Assembly: GCF_004342445.1 (NCBI RefSeq)
Contig: NZ_SLWW01000014.1
Coordinates: forward strand, 1 to 64,000
Length of the DNA: 64,000 nt
Source: Rhodovulum euryhalinum
GTDB taxonomy: Bacteria; Pseudomonadota; Alphaproteobacteria; Rhodobacterales; Rhodobacteraceae
Direction: 5' to 3'
Notes under the pieces: generated by a model
What the model was told of the DNA's origin: nothing
The model's input: the letters and a program-made list of their open reading frames with translations, nothing else
Database searches by the model: none
Position numbers and translations under genes: made by a program
Shown: positions 53,573 through 62,820 of the stretch, in pieces
Layout of the letters: every line of letters starts with the position of its first letter
Numbering within the stretch: the stretch's first letter is position 1

Positions 53573-53815
53573 GGTTTTCCCTCATTCGTTAAAGATGCAC
53601 CTCAGGCCGGAGCATCCGATCTGAGTATGCTCTGGGTTTCGCTCTTGCCCCCCTCAAATGCAAGGAACACCACCCGCCCCCCTGAACGGCGCCCCCGATT
53701 GATGCAGCAAAGCCACACCGCCCCCGCGCCCAAGCGGACGTGCCGCAAGGGAAAAACCTTGTCCGCCTTGGCCGGCTCGGCTAAGCACAGCCCAAGGACA
53801 AAGAGGGCGCAGGTC

Positions 53816-54373
53816 ATGACCTTTCACCGCATCGCTCGCGGGGCATTGATCGGGATGCTGGCTGTCGGCCTTTCCGGCTGCGGCGACAGCGGGCTGTTCG
53901 GCCGCGACCGGCAGCCGCGGGTTCTGACCCCCGAGGAAGGCGCCGCGCTGGAACAGTCGCGCGAGGCCAACATCGCCCGGCAGTACGAAAACACGCCGAT
54001 GGCCGAGATCGATCGGGACCGGCAGTCGAAATCGACGATCTGGGACCTGTTCACCAATTCCGACGACCCGAACACCACGGTCGAGGTGAACAAGTATCTC
54101 TGGCAGGCCTCGCTCGATGTGCTGAACTTCCTGCCGATTCGGTCGGTCGATCCGTTTTCCGGCGTCATCGTAACGGGTTACGGCACGCCCCCCGGCGGCG
54201 GACGGGCCTATCGCGCGACCGTCTATGTGCAGGACCCGGCGCTGGATGCGCGGTCACTGAAGGTCGCGCTGCACAGCCAGTCGGGCGCGGTCGACTCGGC
54301 CACCGTACGCGCGGTCGAGGACGCGATCATGACCCGCGCCCGCCAGATCCGGATCCGCGACAGCAAGCTTTGA
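53816..54373 (+). CDS. DUF3576 lipoprotein
   Basis: The product is 185 residues with a signal peptide and lipobox (VGLSGC). Conserved blocks include KSTIWDLFTNSDDPNTTVEVNKYLWQASLDVLNFLP and VIVTGYGTPPGG, the DUF3576 signature. It is found in alphaproteobacteria in front of leuS, as here; probably an envelope protein of unknown role. AGAGGGCGCAGG precedes ATG 53816. Confidence 0.9.
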   Translation: MTFHRIARGALIGMLAVGLSGCGDSGLFGRDRQPRVLTPEEGAALEQSREANIARQYENTPMAEIDRDRQSKSTIWDLFTNSDDPNTTVEVNKYLWQASLDVLNFLPIRSVDPFSGVIVTGYGTPPGGGRAYRATVYVQDPALDARSLKVALHSQSGAVDSATVRAVEDAIMTRARQIRIRDSKL

Positions 54374-54454
54374 GCGGCCACTGGACGCCCCGCGCGTCGC
54401 CGATTATGCACGACGCCGGGCCATGCGCCCGGCGTTTGACTGAGGATTGCTGAC

Positions 54455-57190
54455 ATGGCGCGCTACATCCCGGCCGAGATCGAGCGGAAATGGCAGGACG
54501 AATGGGAGGCGGACGCGACGTTCCGCGCCTGTCACGACCCGGCGCGTCCGAAATACTACGTGCTGGAGATGTTCCCCTATCCGTCGGGCCGCATCCACAT
54601 GGGGCATGTGCGCAACTACACCATGGGCGATGTGGTGGCGCGGTTCAAATCCTCTTGCGGATTCAGCGTGTTGCACCCGATGGGGTGGGATGCGTTCGGG
54701 ATGCCCGCGGAAAACGCGGCGATGGAACGCGGCGGCCACCCCAAGGACTGGACCTACGGCAACATCGCGGACATGCGCGCGCAGATGAAGCCGCTGGGCT
54801 TGTCGATCGACTGGTCGCGCGAATTCGCCACCTGCGATCCGGAATATTACGGCCAGCAGCAGGCGATGTTCATCGACTTCCTTGAGGCGGGGTTGGTCTA
54901 TCGCAAGAACGCCGTGGTCAACTGGGACCCGGTGGACATGACGGTTCTGGCCAACGAGCAGGTGATCGAGGGCAAGGGCTGGCGGTCGGGCGCGCCGGTG
55001 GAACGGCGGGAACTCACGCAGTGGTTCTTCAAGATTTCCGATTTCGCCGAGGAACTGCTGGACGCGCTCGACGGGCTGGAAAACTGGCCCGAGAAGGTCA
55101 AGCTGATGCAGCGCAACTGGATCGGCAAGAGCCGCGGGTTGCAGATGGCGTTCGGGCTGGCGGACGGGCCCGAGGGGTTTGACCGGATCGAGGTCTACAC
55201 GACGCGCCCCGACACGCTGATGGGGGCGAGTTTCCTCGGCATTTCGCCCGACCACCCGCTGGCGAAGGCGCTGGAGGACGGCAACCCCGAGGTGGCCGCC
55301 TTCTGCGCCGAATGTCGCCGGATGGGGACCAGCGAGGAAGAGCTGGAAACAGCCGAGAAGAAGGGTTTCGACACCGGACTGAGGGTGCGCCATCCGTTTG
55401 ATCCGGAATGGGAATTGCCGGTCTACATCGCCAATTTCATCCTGATGGACTATGGCACGGGGGCAATCTTCGGCTGCCCGGCGCACGACCAGCGCGACCT
55501 GGATTTCGCGCGGAAATACGGGTTGGACGTGATCGACACCTTCGTCGCGCTTGAGAACGGTCAGCCGGTCGGAGCCGAGGCGTTCGTGCCGCCCAAGACC
55601 GAAAAGGTCCGCTGGACGAAGCCCTTCGCCTGGGACGAGGTCGCCAGCGGCGAAGAGGCCATCGACGCCGCGATTCGCCATTGCGAGGCGCAGGGCATCG
55701 GCGAAGGCGTGACCAAGTTCCGCCTGCGCGACTGGGGCCTGTCGCGGCAACGCTATTGGGGCTGTCCGATTCCGGTGGTGCATTGCGACGCCTGCGGCGT
55801 GGTGCCCGAGAAGAAGGAAAACCTGCCGATCGAGCTGCCCTATGACGAGGGTGGAAAGCCGATCGACTTCTCAATTCCCGGCAACCCGCTCGACCGCCAC
55901 CCGACATGGCGCGACTGTGCCTGCCCGTCCTGCGGCAAGCCCGCGAAACGCGAAACCGACACGATGGACACCTTCGTGGATTCGTCGTGGTACTACGCCC
56001 GCTTCACCGCGCCCCATGCGGCCACGCCGACCGACAGGGCCGAGGCCGAATACTGGATGAATGTCGACCAGTACATCGGCGGGATCGAGCACGCGATCCT
56101 GCACCTTCTGTATTCCCGGTTCTTCGCCCGCGCGATGCAGATCACCGGCCACCTGCCCTCGAAGGCCATCGAGCCCTTCGATGCGCTGTTCACGCAGGGC
56201 ATGGTGACGCACGAGATCTACGAAAGCAAAGGCCTCAGAAAAAGCCGCGCTAAAGACGGCTCGGAGGTCGAGATAGCCTTTGATCAGTACTACTTGCCGG
56301 AAGACGTCGTGATTGCTGAATTTGGCGGCGAACGGTCGGCAGTGCTTCGATCGGAAATGGTTGCTGACGGCCTCGACCCCTCGAATCCACAGCACGTCAA
56401 GGACTACCTTGACGTTCTGGATCGCAGCCAAATCAAGATCACTCCCTCGGCCAAGATGTCGAAATCCAAAAAGAACGTGGTCGATCCGGTCAGCATCATA
56501 GAATCCTTTGGCGCCGATACCGCGCGCTGGTTCGTGCTGTCCGACAGCCCGCCTGAGCGTGACGTGGAGTGGACCTCGGCGGGCGCCGAGGCGGCGCACC
56601 GGCACCTGGGCCGGGTCTGGCGTATCGCCAACGGCATTGCCGAAGAGATGGGGCAGGGGGGCGGGGTCGCCGCCTACGAATCCGAAGGCGAGGGCGCGGC
56701 CTCAACGGGCGGAGACGATCTGACCCTCCGCCGCGCCCTGCACAAGACGATCCACGACGTGACGATGGGGATCGAAAGCTTCGGCTTCAATACCTCGGTC
56801 GCGAAACTCTACGCCTTCACCAACGTGCTGGCGAAATCGACCGCCTCGCTGCCCGCGCGCCGCGAGGCCGCGATGGTCATGGCGCAGCTCATGGCGCCGA
56901 TGACCCCGCACCTGGCCGAGGAAATCTGGGACATGCTGGGGGGGGCAGGTCTGATCGCCCGCGCGCCCTGGCCCAAGGCGGACCCGGCGTTGCTGGTCGA
57001 GGATACCGTCACGCTGCCGATCCAGATCAACGGCAAGCGGCGGTCGGAACTCCGGGTGCCGAAGGACATGTCTGCCGAAGAGGTTGAAAAGCTGGTGCTG
57101 GCCGACGATGCTGTGGCCAAGGCGCTGGATGGCGGCGCCCCGAAAAAGCTGATCGTCGTGCCGGGCCGCATCGTCAATGTCGTCGTCTGA
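54455..57190 (+). CDS. leuS: Leucyl-tRNA synthetase
   Basis: The product is 911 residues, somewhat longer than the usual 850-870. The class I signature is [11 protein letters not shown], the editing domain has [12 protein letters not shown], and the signature loop is KMSKSKKN at 667-674. Between [10 protein letters not shown] and the KMSKS loop there is an extended segment (residues about 590-660). The DNA covering residues about 588-687 is near 53% GC against over 65% on both sides, counted by eye, and uses codons rare elsewhere. The overlap with lptE is 14 bases. Confidence 0.94.
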   Translation: MARYIPAEIERKWQDEWEADATFRACHDPARPKYYVLEMFPYPSGRIHMGHVRNYTMGDVVARFKSSCGFSVLHPMGWDAFGMPAENAAMERGGHPKDWTYGNIADMRAQMKPLGLSIDWSREFATCDPEYYGQQQAMFIDFLEAGLVYRKNAVVNWDPVDMTVLANEQVIEGKGWRSGAPVERRELTQWFFKISDFAEELLDALDGLENWPEKVKLMQRNWIGKSRGLQMAFGLADGPEGFDRIEVYTTRPDTLMGASFLGISPDHPLAKALEDGNPEVAAFCAECRRMGTSEEELETAEKKGFDTGLRVRHPFDPEWELPVYIANFILMDYGTGAIFGCPAHDQRDLDFARKYGLDVIDTFVALENGQPVGAEAFVPPKTEKVRWTKPFAWDEVASGEEAIDAAIRHCEAQGIGEGVTKFRLRDWGLSRQRYWGCPIPVVHCDACGVVPEKKENLPIELPYDEGGKPIDFSIPGNPLDRHPTWRDCACPSCGKPAKRETDTMDTFVDSSWYYARFTAPHAATPTDRAEAEYWMNVDQYIGGIEHAILHLLYSRFFARAMQITGHLPSKAIEPFDALFTQGMVTHEIYESKGLRKSRAKDGSEVEIAFDQYYLPEDVVIAEFGGERSAVLRSEMVADGLDPSNPQHVKDYLDVLDRSQIKITPSAKMSKSKKNVVDPVSIIESFGADTARWFVLSDSPPERDVEWTSAGAEAAHRHLGRVWRIANGIAEEMGQGGGVAAYESEGEGAASTGGDDLTLRRALHKTIHDVTMGIESFGFNTSVAKLYAFTNVLAKSTASLPARREAAMVMAQLMAPMTPHLAEEIWDMLGGAGLIARAPWPKADPALLVEDTVTLPIQINGKRRSELRVPKDMSAEEVEKLVLADDAVAKALDGGAPKKLIVVPGRIVNVVV

Positions 57191-57671
57191 CCGCCGCACC
57201 TTCCTTGCCGTTCTTTCCGGGCTGGCGCTTGCCGGCTGCGGCTTCCGGCCGGCCTATGGTCCGGGCGGCGTGGCCGAAGGACTGCGTGGCCGGATCGCGG
57301 TCGACCCGCCCGACACGCGCAACGCCTTTGCGCTGGTCGAGCGGCTGGAAGAGCGGCTGGGCCGTGCCGAGGCGCCGCTTTACCGGTTGAGCTATCGTCT
57401 CTCGACCATCCGCGAAGGGCTTGGGATCAGCGAAGCGCAGGAGACCACGCGCTATACCCTGCGGGGTGAATTGCCGTTCCAGCTTGTCGACCTGTCGACC
57501 GGCACCACCGTGCAATCGGGCACCATCAAGGCCTTTTCCGCCTATTCTGCCACTGGCAGCACCGTTGCCACCCTGGCTGCCGAACGCGATGCGGAACGGC
57601 GGTTGATGGTGATGCTGGCCGACCAGCTTGTGACCCGTCTGGTCGCCACGGCGGGCGACCGCGCGCGATGA
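57177..57671 (+). CDS. lptE: LPS-assembly lipoprotein LptE
   Basis: The product is 164 residues with a signal peptide and lipobox ([13 protein letters not shown]). The C-terminal part ([40 protein letters not shown]) is the LptE fold. It helps LptD insert LPS at the outer membrane. It overlaps leuS by 14 and holA by four bases; leuS-lptE-holA is a common alphaproteobacterial order. Confidence 0.92.
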   Translation: MSSSDRRTFLAVLSGLALAGCGFRPAYGPGGVAEGLRGRIAVDPPDTRNAFALVERLEERLGRAEAPLYRLSYRLSTIREGLGISEAQETTRYTLRGELPFQLVDLSTGTTVQSGTIKAFSAYSATGSTVATLAAERDAERRLMVMLADQLVTRLVATAGDRAR

Positions 57672-58690
57672 AACTTTCGCCCCGCGAGGCGGCGCGCTAT
57701 TTCGCCCGGCCCGATCCCGACCGGGCGGGGCTTCTGCTCTACGGCCCCGACCCGATGCGCGTGGCGCTGAAGCGCCAGGAGGTGATCGCAACGCTGCTTG
57801 GTCCCGGGGCCGAAGAGGAAATGCGGCTGACGCGGATGATGGCGGGCGACCTGCGCGCCGACCCCGCCGCTCTTTTGGACGCGATCAAGGCGCGCGGATT
57901 CTTCCCGGGCCCCCGCGTCGTATTCCTGGAGGACGCGTCCGACACCCAGGCCGACACCGTTGTGTCCGTGCTGGAGGACTGGCAGCCGGGCGATGCGCAA
58001 CTGGTGGTGACGGCCCGGCAGCTTACGCCGCGTTCGGGACTGCGCAAGGCGTTCGAAGCCCACCGGAACGCCTATGCGGTCGCGATCTACGACGACCCGC
58101 CGGGCCGCGACGAGATCGAGGCGATGCTGGCGCGGGCGGGGCTGTCGGGGCTCGACCGGTCGGCGATGGGCGCGCTGGCGGATCTTGCCACGGCGCTCGA
58201 CCCCGGCGATTTTCGCCAGACGGTCGAGAAGCTTGCGCTTTACAAGCTGGGCGATGCCGCGCCCGTCACGCCGGACGAAGTGGCGGTCTGCGCGCCCCGC
58301 TCGACCGAGGCGGATGCCGACGACCTGATCCATATCGTCGCCGAGGCGAACACCGCCGCGATCGGCCCGCTCTTGCGGCGGCTCGAGGCGCAGGGGGTCA
58401 CGCCGGTCACCCTGTGCATTGCCGCGACGCGCCATTTCCGCGCGCTGCATGCCGCGACGGCCGATCCGGGCGGACCTGCGCAGGGAATCGCGCGCCTGCG
58501 CCCGCCGGTGCATTTCAAGGCGCGCGACCGGATGGTGCGGCAGGCGCAGGCCTGGGGCTTGCGCCGTCTGGAACAGGCGCTGGGCCTGTTGATCGATACT
58601 GACCTTGTGCTGCGGTCCTCACAGCGTGCGCCGCAAATGGCGGTGATGGAGCGCAGCCTGATCCGGCTGGCCCGGCTGGCGAAGGCCTAG
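57668..58690 (+). CDS. holA: DNA polymerase III delta subunit
   Basis: The product is 340 residues of the HolA family: LLYGPDPMRVALKRQEVIATLLG near the N-terminus, FFPGPRVVFLEDASD, and an AAA-like body with a helical C-terminal collar domain (RRLEQALGLLIDTDLVLRS). It is part of the clamp loader. Its ATG overlaps the lptE stop (ATGA). Confidence 0.93.
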   Translation: MKLSPREAARYFARPDPDRAGLLLYGPDPMRVALKRQEVIATLLGPGAEEEMRLTRMMAGDLRADPAALLDAIKARGFFPGPRVVFLEDASDTQADTVVSVLEDWQPGDAQLVVTARQLTPRSGLRKAFEAHRNAYAVAIYDDPPGRDEIEAMLARAGLSGLDRSAMGALADLATALDPGDFRQTVEKLALYKLGDAAPVTPDEVAVCAPRSTEADADDLIHIVAEANTAAIGPLLRRLEAQGVTPVTLCIAATRHFRALHAATADPGGPAQGIARLRPPVHFKARDRMVRQAQAWGLRRLEQALGLLIDTDLVLRSSQRAPQMAVMERSLIRLARLAKA

Positions 58691-58968
58691 ACCGGCTCTG
58701 CATCCACGTTGTCCGGTGGCGGGCGGAAACGCGGTCAACCAAACCCATGACGCTTGGGGGTGTCCCTTCGCCGCACAGGGCGATGTGCCAGACGCGTCGG
58801 ATTCGGAGACAGGTATTCCTGACCTTGCGGTTTCTGGTGTCGCGGTCGTGATGAAGAAGCGACCTTGATGCCTGTGCGGGGCGACCTCGAGCGGCGAATT
58901 GCGCCGGGTGGGGCTTGATCTTGCGCAATCAAGTTGAGAACCCTTTCGGGAAAACCGGGGGACGTGAC

Positions 58969-59556
58969 ATGTATCGCGTGATCGGCAGCGGCAACAGCCG
59001 CGCAAGGCGGGTGCTCTGGATGCTGGAGGAGCTTGGCCTCCCTTACGAGCATTTGCCGGCCCTGCCGCGCTCGGAGGACGTTGTCGCCCTGAATCCGGCC
59101 GGCAAGGTACCGGTGCTGATCGCCGATGGTGTGCCGATCCCCGATTCGACCGCGATCCTGACCTTCCTTGCCGACCGCCATGGGCGGCTGACCTATCCTG
59201 CCGGCACCATCGACCGCGCCCGGCAGGACAGCCTGACCCAGTTCCTGCTGGACGAGTTCGATTCGGCGCTGTGGATGGCGGCGCGGCACAGCAGCGTGCT
59301 GCCAGAGGCACTGCGGCAATCGGCGATCAAGGACAGCCTCAAATGGGAATTCGTCCGCAGCCAGAAGGTGCTTGTGGGGCGGATGGGCGAAGGACCGTTC
59401 CTGATGGGCGCGGCGATGACCGTACCCGATATCATCCTCACCCACTGTGGCGACTGGGCCGAGACCGCGTGCTTTCCGATCACCGAGCCGGTTCTGTCGG
59501 ACTACCTGTCCCGGATGCGGGCGCGCCCGGCCTACATGCGCGCGCAGGACGCCTGA
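58969..59556 (+). CDS. Glutathione S-transferase family protein
   Basis: The product is 195 residues. The thioredoxin-like N-terminal domain (IGSGNSRARRVLWMLEELGL, NPAGKVPVLIADG, DSTAILTFLADRHG) has a Ser at the usual active-site position near residue 9. An all-helical C-terminal domain follows, with LMGAAMTVPDIILTHCGDWA. Substrate unknown. It stands alone, its 3' end overlapping the convergent flavoprotein gene by 25 bases. Confidence 0.88.
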   Translation: MYRVIGSGNSRARRVLWMLEELGLPYEHLPALPRSEDVVALNPAGKVPVLIADGVPIPDSTAILTFLADRHGRLTYPAGTIDRARQDSLTQFLLDEFDSALWMAARHSSVLPEALRQSAIKDSLKWEFVRSQKVLVGRMGEGPFLMGAAMTVPDIILTHCGDWAETACFPITEPVLSDYLSRMRARPAYMRAQDA

Positions 59557-60731
59557 AGCCGCCGCGCCGCAGCCGCGCCCGCCCAGCGCCCGGTGGCAAG
59601 GCAGGCGGTGAGGAGATAGCCGCCCGTGGGGGCCTCCCAATCCAGCATTTCGCCGGCCAGCCAGGTGCCGGGCCGGGCGGTCAGCATCAGGTCGCCATCC
59701 ACCGCCTGCCAGCACACGCCCCCCGCCGTCGAGATCGCCTCGTCCAGCGGGCGCGGGCCTGCGTGGCGGATCGGCAGGGCCTTGGCGAGTGTGGCAAGCG
59801 GCGCGCCCTCGGGCAGACGGCGGGCGAATTCCATCAACAGCGCCAGCCGTGCGGGGTCGAGCCCCAATGCCTTGCGCAGGTGGTTGGAAAGGCTCGCCTT
59901 GCCCCGCGGCCGGGCGAGGCGGTCAGCGACCTTTTCAGGTGTCCAGTCCGGCAGCAGGTCGGCGACCAGCGGCGCGCCCTCGCGCAAGGACCGCGACAGC
60001 GCGTAGATGCCGCCACCTTCAAGCCCGCGGGCCGAGATCACGAACTCGCCCCGGTGCCAGGGCCCGTTTCCCGCGCGTAGGGCAACGCCCTTGACCGGCT
60101 GGCCGAAATGGCGGGCCATCGGTGGCGACCAGTCCACCCGCAGCCCGACATTGGCCGGCGCAAAGGGTGCCAGCGGCACGCCCTGCGCGGCGACTGCATC
60201 GGCCCAGCGGCCATCCGAGCCCAGCCTCGCCCAACTTGCCCCGCCGAGGGCAAGAATCGTGACGCCGGCCAGAACCGCGCGCGGCCCCTCCGGCGTCGCG
60301 AACCGGACCGTGTCGCCGTCGAACCCCGTCCAGTGCCAGCGGGCTCTCAGCGTCGTGCCTTGGCGATCGAGCCGCCTCAGCCATGCGCGCAGCAGCGGCG
60401 ATGCCTTCATTGCCCTTGGGAACACCCGCCCCGTGCTGCCGGTGAAGACCGGTTGGCCCAGCCCTTCGGCCCAGGCGCAGACCTGATCGGGGCCAAAGGC
60501 CTCAAGCATCGGGCGCAGGTTCGGCGCGGCCTCGGCATAGGCGGTTAGAAACGCGTCGAAGGGTTCGGCCCGGGTCAGGTTCAACCCGGACTTGCCCGCC
60601 ATCAGGAACTTGCGCGCGGGTGCCGCCTTGGCCTCGGCGATCACCGCCGGAATTCCTGCGGCACCCAGCGCCTCGGCGGCCATCAGCCCCGCGGGCCCCG
60701 CCCCGATCACCAGCGCCCCGATCCGCTCCAT
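59532..60731 (-). CDS. HI0933-family flavoprotein (TIGR03862 type oxidoreductase)
   Basis: The product is 399 residues. The dinucleotide-binding motif ALVIGAGPAGLMAAEAL begins at residue 6, followed by KFLMAGKSGLNLT, TGSTGRVFPRAMKASPLLR and, near the C-terminus, STAGGVCWQAVDGDLM and GYLLTACLATGRWAG. It binds FAD; related enzymes reduce rRNA-linked or unknown substrates. ATG 60731 has AGGGGA upstream. It is divergent from the HNH gene with a 43-bp gap. Confidence 0.88.
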   Translation of the reverse strand: MERIGALVIGAGPAGLMAAEALGAAGIPAVIAEAKAAPARKFLMAGKSGLNLTRAEPFDAFLTAYAEAAPNLRPMLEAFGPDQVCAWAEGLGQPVFTGSTGRVFPRAMKASPLLRAWLRRLDRQGTTLRARWHWTGFDGDTVRFATPEGPRAVLAGVTILALGGASWARLGSDGRWADAVAAQGVPLAPFAPANVGLRVDWSPPMARHFGQPVKGVALRAGNGPWHRGEFVISARGLEGGGIYALSRSLREGAPLVADLLPDWTPEKVADRLARPRGKASLSNHLRKALGLDPARLALLMEFARRLPEGAPLATLAKALPIRHAGPRPLDEAISTAGGVCWQAVDGDLMLTARPGTWLAGEMLDWEAPTGGYLLTACLATGRWAGAAAARRLQASCARM

Positions 60732-60774
60732 CGTCCCCTTGCCCGGGCGCCCGACGCGCCCCATTCTTGCGCCC

Positions 60775-61071
60775 ATGACCAACGCGCCGATCTGCCCGCT
60801 CTGCGGCCGCCCGATCCCTTTGGAGGCGAAACAGAGCCTGCACCATCTGACCCCGAAGCTGCGCGGAGGCAAGGGCGGGCCCACGGTCCGACTGCATCAG
60901 ATCTGCCACAACGAGATCCATGCCACGCTGACCGAGGCCGAACTGGCCCGAGACTATAACTCGATCGAGGCGTTGAGGGCACACCCGAGGTTGGCAAAAT
61001 TCATCGCTTGGGTGGAACGGCGCCCACCTTCGTTTCATTCAAGGACGCCGGGTGTACGCCGACGGCGTTAG
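60775..61071 (+). CDS. Small HNH-type nuclease-domain protein
   Basis: The product is 98 residues. A zinc pair (CPLCGRPI) leads to SLHHLTPKLRGGKGG and ICHNEIHATLTEAEL, an HNH motif with both His present. Stand-alone HNH proteins of this size are common in alphaproteobacteria; their targets are unknown. No ribosome site is evident before ATG 60775, so translation may be leaderless. Confidence 0.82.
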   Translation: MTNAPICPLCGRPIPLEAKQSLHHLTPKLRGGKGGPTVRLHQICHNEIHATLTEAELARDYNSIEALRAHPRLAKFIAWVERRPPSFHSRTPGVRRRR

Positions 61072-61119
61072 AACCGTGCCGGGGAGCGACGGTTTCCTGT
61101 TGCCGTTCGGGGCGAGGGG

Positions 61120-61452
61120 TTAGCGATCGAAGAAATCCTCTTCGACTTCGCTGGGATTGATGCCGATGGCTTCGAGGCCCGCTTCGAGATAGTCGGCAAA
61201 CAGCGGCATGCTGGCGAGATAGTTCTCGGTGGGCGTCGTCGCCTCGGTCTTGGCGGTTTCGATCGCCTCTGCCAGGTCATCGGCGTCGAACGTCTCGCGC
61301 CCGATCCAGGTCAGCGCCACCAGGCTTGCCTTCTCGTCTTCGTTCATCGCCGCGATGAAGGCGCGCAGCTCGGCCTCGGCCATGCGCTTTTCGCGGGCAT
61401 AGAATATCACCTGCACCACCTTGCGCGGGCTGATCTCGAGCAGATCTTCCAT
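61120..61452 (-). CDS. DUF3775 protein
   Basis: The product is 110 residues, helical and acidic: MEDLLEISPRKVVQVIFYAREK, EDEKASLVALTWIGRETFDAD, ATTPTENYLASMPLFADYLEAGLEAIG. This is the DUF3775 family, of unknown function. ATG 61452 follows the SDR gene on the same strand by 67 bases and could be the last gene of that operon. Confidence 0.82.
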   Translation of the reverse strand: MEDLLEISPRKVVQVIFYAREKRMAEAELRAFIAAMNEDEKASLVALTWIGRETFDADDLAEAIETAKTEATTPTENYLASMPLFADYLEAGLEAIGINPSEVEEDFFDR

Positions 61453-61519
61453 CTTTTCGCGGTCTCCTCCGAAGTCGGTGCCAGTTTCGCCCGCCCCTGC
61501 CGGATGCACAAGCCTTGGC

Positions 61520-62260
61520 TCAGCGTCGAGGCGCGAAAATCCGGTAATAGGCCCATTCGGGCAGGAATTGCGACAGGCGGAACAGCCAGGCGAAGGGCGT
61601 GGGGAAGCTGCGCGAGAAGTTGTCGGTCATCATGTGCTCGACCACTTCGCGAGCCGCGGGCTCGGGGTCCATGATGAAGGGCATGGCGAATTTGTTCTTG
61701 TCGGTCAGCCGGGTGCGGATGAAACCCGGGTTCACGACCTGTACCCTGACGCCCGTGCCGCGAAGGTCGGCATGCATGCTTTCGGCCAGCGACATCACCC
61801 CGGCCTTGGACGCGCAATAGCCGATCGCGCCGGGCAGGCCGCGGAACCCCGACAGGCTGCCGGTCAGCACGATATGGCCGCTGTCCCGGGCGACGAAATC
61901 GGGCACGACCTGGCCCAGCACGCGGGCGGCGCCGGTGAAGTTGATGTCGCACATCGCCTCGACCTCGTCGGCGTTCCAGTCCTGTGCCGCTTGCGGCCAG
62001 TAGACGCCGGCCAGGAAAACCAGCCCGTCAATCCTGCCGACCCGGGTGAACGCCTCCTTGACCGACACGCGGTCCGACACGTCGATGGTCACCACCTCGG
62101 CCCTTGCGGGCAGCGATGCGGCCAGATCCTCCAGCCGCTCGGCCGTGCGGGCGCTGAGGACGAGTTCAACACCCAGCGCACTCAGCCGTTCCGCGAGAGC
62201 GCGGCCCAGGCCCTCGCTTGCGCCGACGATCCAGTAGCGTTTGCCGATCCAGTCGTTCAC
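61520..62260 (-). CDS. Short-chain dehydrogenase/reductase
   Basis: The product is 246 residues. The NAD(P) motif IVGASEGLGRALAERL is near the N-terminus; the catalytic Ser and Tyr-x-x-x-Lys lie in TGSLSG and GYCASKAG. The C-terminus is hydrophobic and basic. GTG 62260 (GGAGG upstream) overlaps the DUF3833 stop. The order MFS-DUF3833-SDR matches, from memory, the end of the rsp1091-1087 operon of Rhodobacter sphaeroides, induced by singlet oxygen. Confidence 0.9.
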   Translation of the reverse strand: MNDWIGKRYWIVGASEGLGRALAERLSALGVELVLSARTAERLEDLAASLPARAEVVTIDVSDRVSVKEAFTRVGRIDGLVFLAGVYWPQAAQDWNADEVEAMCDINFTGAARVLGQVVPDFVARDSGHIVLTGSLSGFRGLPGAIGYCASKAGVMSLAESMHADLRGTGVRVQVVNPGFIRTRLTDKNKFAMPFIMDPEPAAREVVEHMMTDNFSRSFPTPFAWLFRLSQFLPEWAYYRIFAPRR

Positions 62261-62820
62261 GAGGCCTCCTTGGGACGCAGGGTCGCGACCAGTTCGGCGA
62301 CGGGGATGCCGAACTTGCGGAACTGGCTGCGGTTCATGATCGTCCCGTTTTCCAACAGATACATCCAGTCGATCGCGTCCAGCACATGCCCCCCCGATTC
62401 CTCGGGCAGGCGGATTCGGTAGCGCAGATGGACGCCGCTTCCCTTCTGCCATCCCTCGCCGCTGCCCACAACATCGGGTGCCTCGGCGCGGATGCAACCA
62501 TCGTTACCCAGCGTGAAATTCCAGCAGCGACTTTGCGTCGCGCCGCTGTCATAGCGGAATTCCTCGGCCATCGTGCCGGTGTTGCCGTCCCAGCGCGCCT
62601 CGATGTCGGCCACGAAGCGCGACGCCACGCGGCCCGTGGGGCCGTAGATCACGCCTTCGCACAGAATCGGGCCGTTCAGATGCCTGCGGATGTCGAACGC
62701 GGGGCCCTTGCCCGCGTAGTCCCCGGGCTTCTGGGCGGGAAAGGTCAGGGTCCGCGCGCGAAGGACCAGCAGCGCAAGCATTGCCAGCGCACCAAAGAGG
62801 AACGCAAGAAAAACGCTCAT
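62257..62820 (-). CDS. DUF3833 protein
   Basis: The product is 187 residues with one N-terminal membrane segment (VFLAFLFGALAMLALLVL) and then the lipocalin-like DUF3833 core: GPILCEGVIYGPTGRVASRF, TMAEEFRYDSG, VHLRYRIRLPEESGGHVLDAIDWMYLLENGTIMNRSQFRKFG. It overlaps the MFS stop by four bases. Membrane-lipid involvement is inferred only from the operon type. Confidence 0.88.
   Translation of the reverse strand: MSVFLAFLFGALAMLALLVLRARTLTFPAQKPGDYAGKGPAFDIRRHLNGPILCEGVIYGPTGRVASRFVADIEARWDGNTGTMAEEFRYDSGATQSRCWNFTLGNDGCIRAEAPDVVGSGEGWQKGSGVHLRYRIRLPEESGGHVLDAIDWMYLLENGTIMNRSQFRKFGIPVAELVATLRPKEAS

Noticed and set aside
50291-53815. A plus-strand open frame of over 1100 codons leading into the DUF3576 gene
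   Set aside because: It is antisense to the sulfotransferase and porin genes, both of which have clear families; only the last 185 codons are real.
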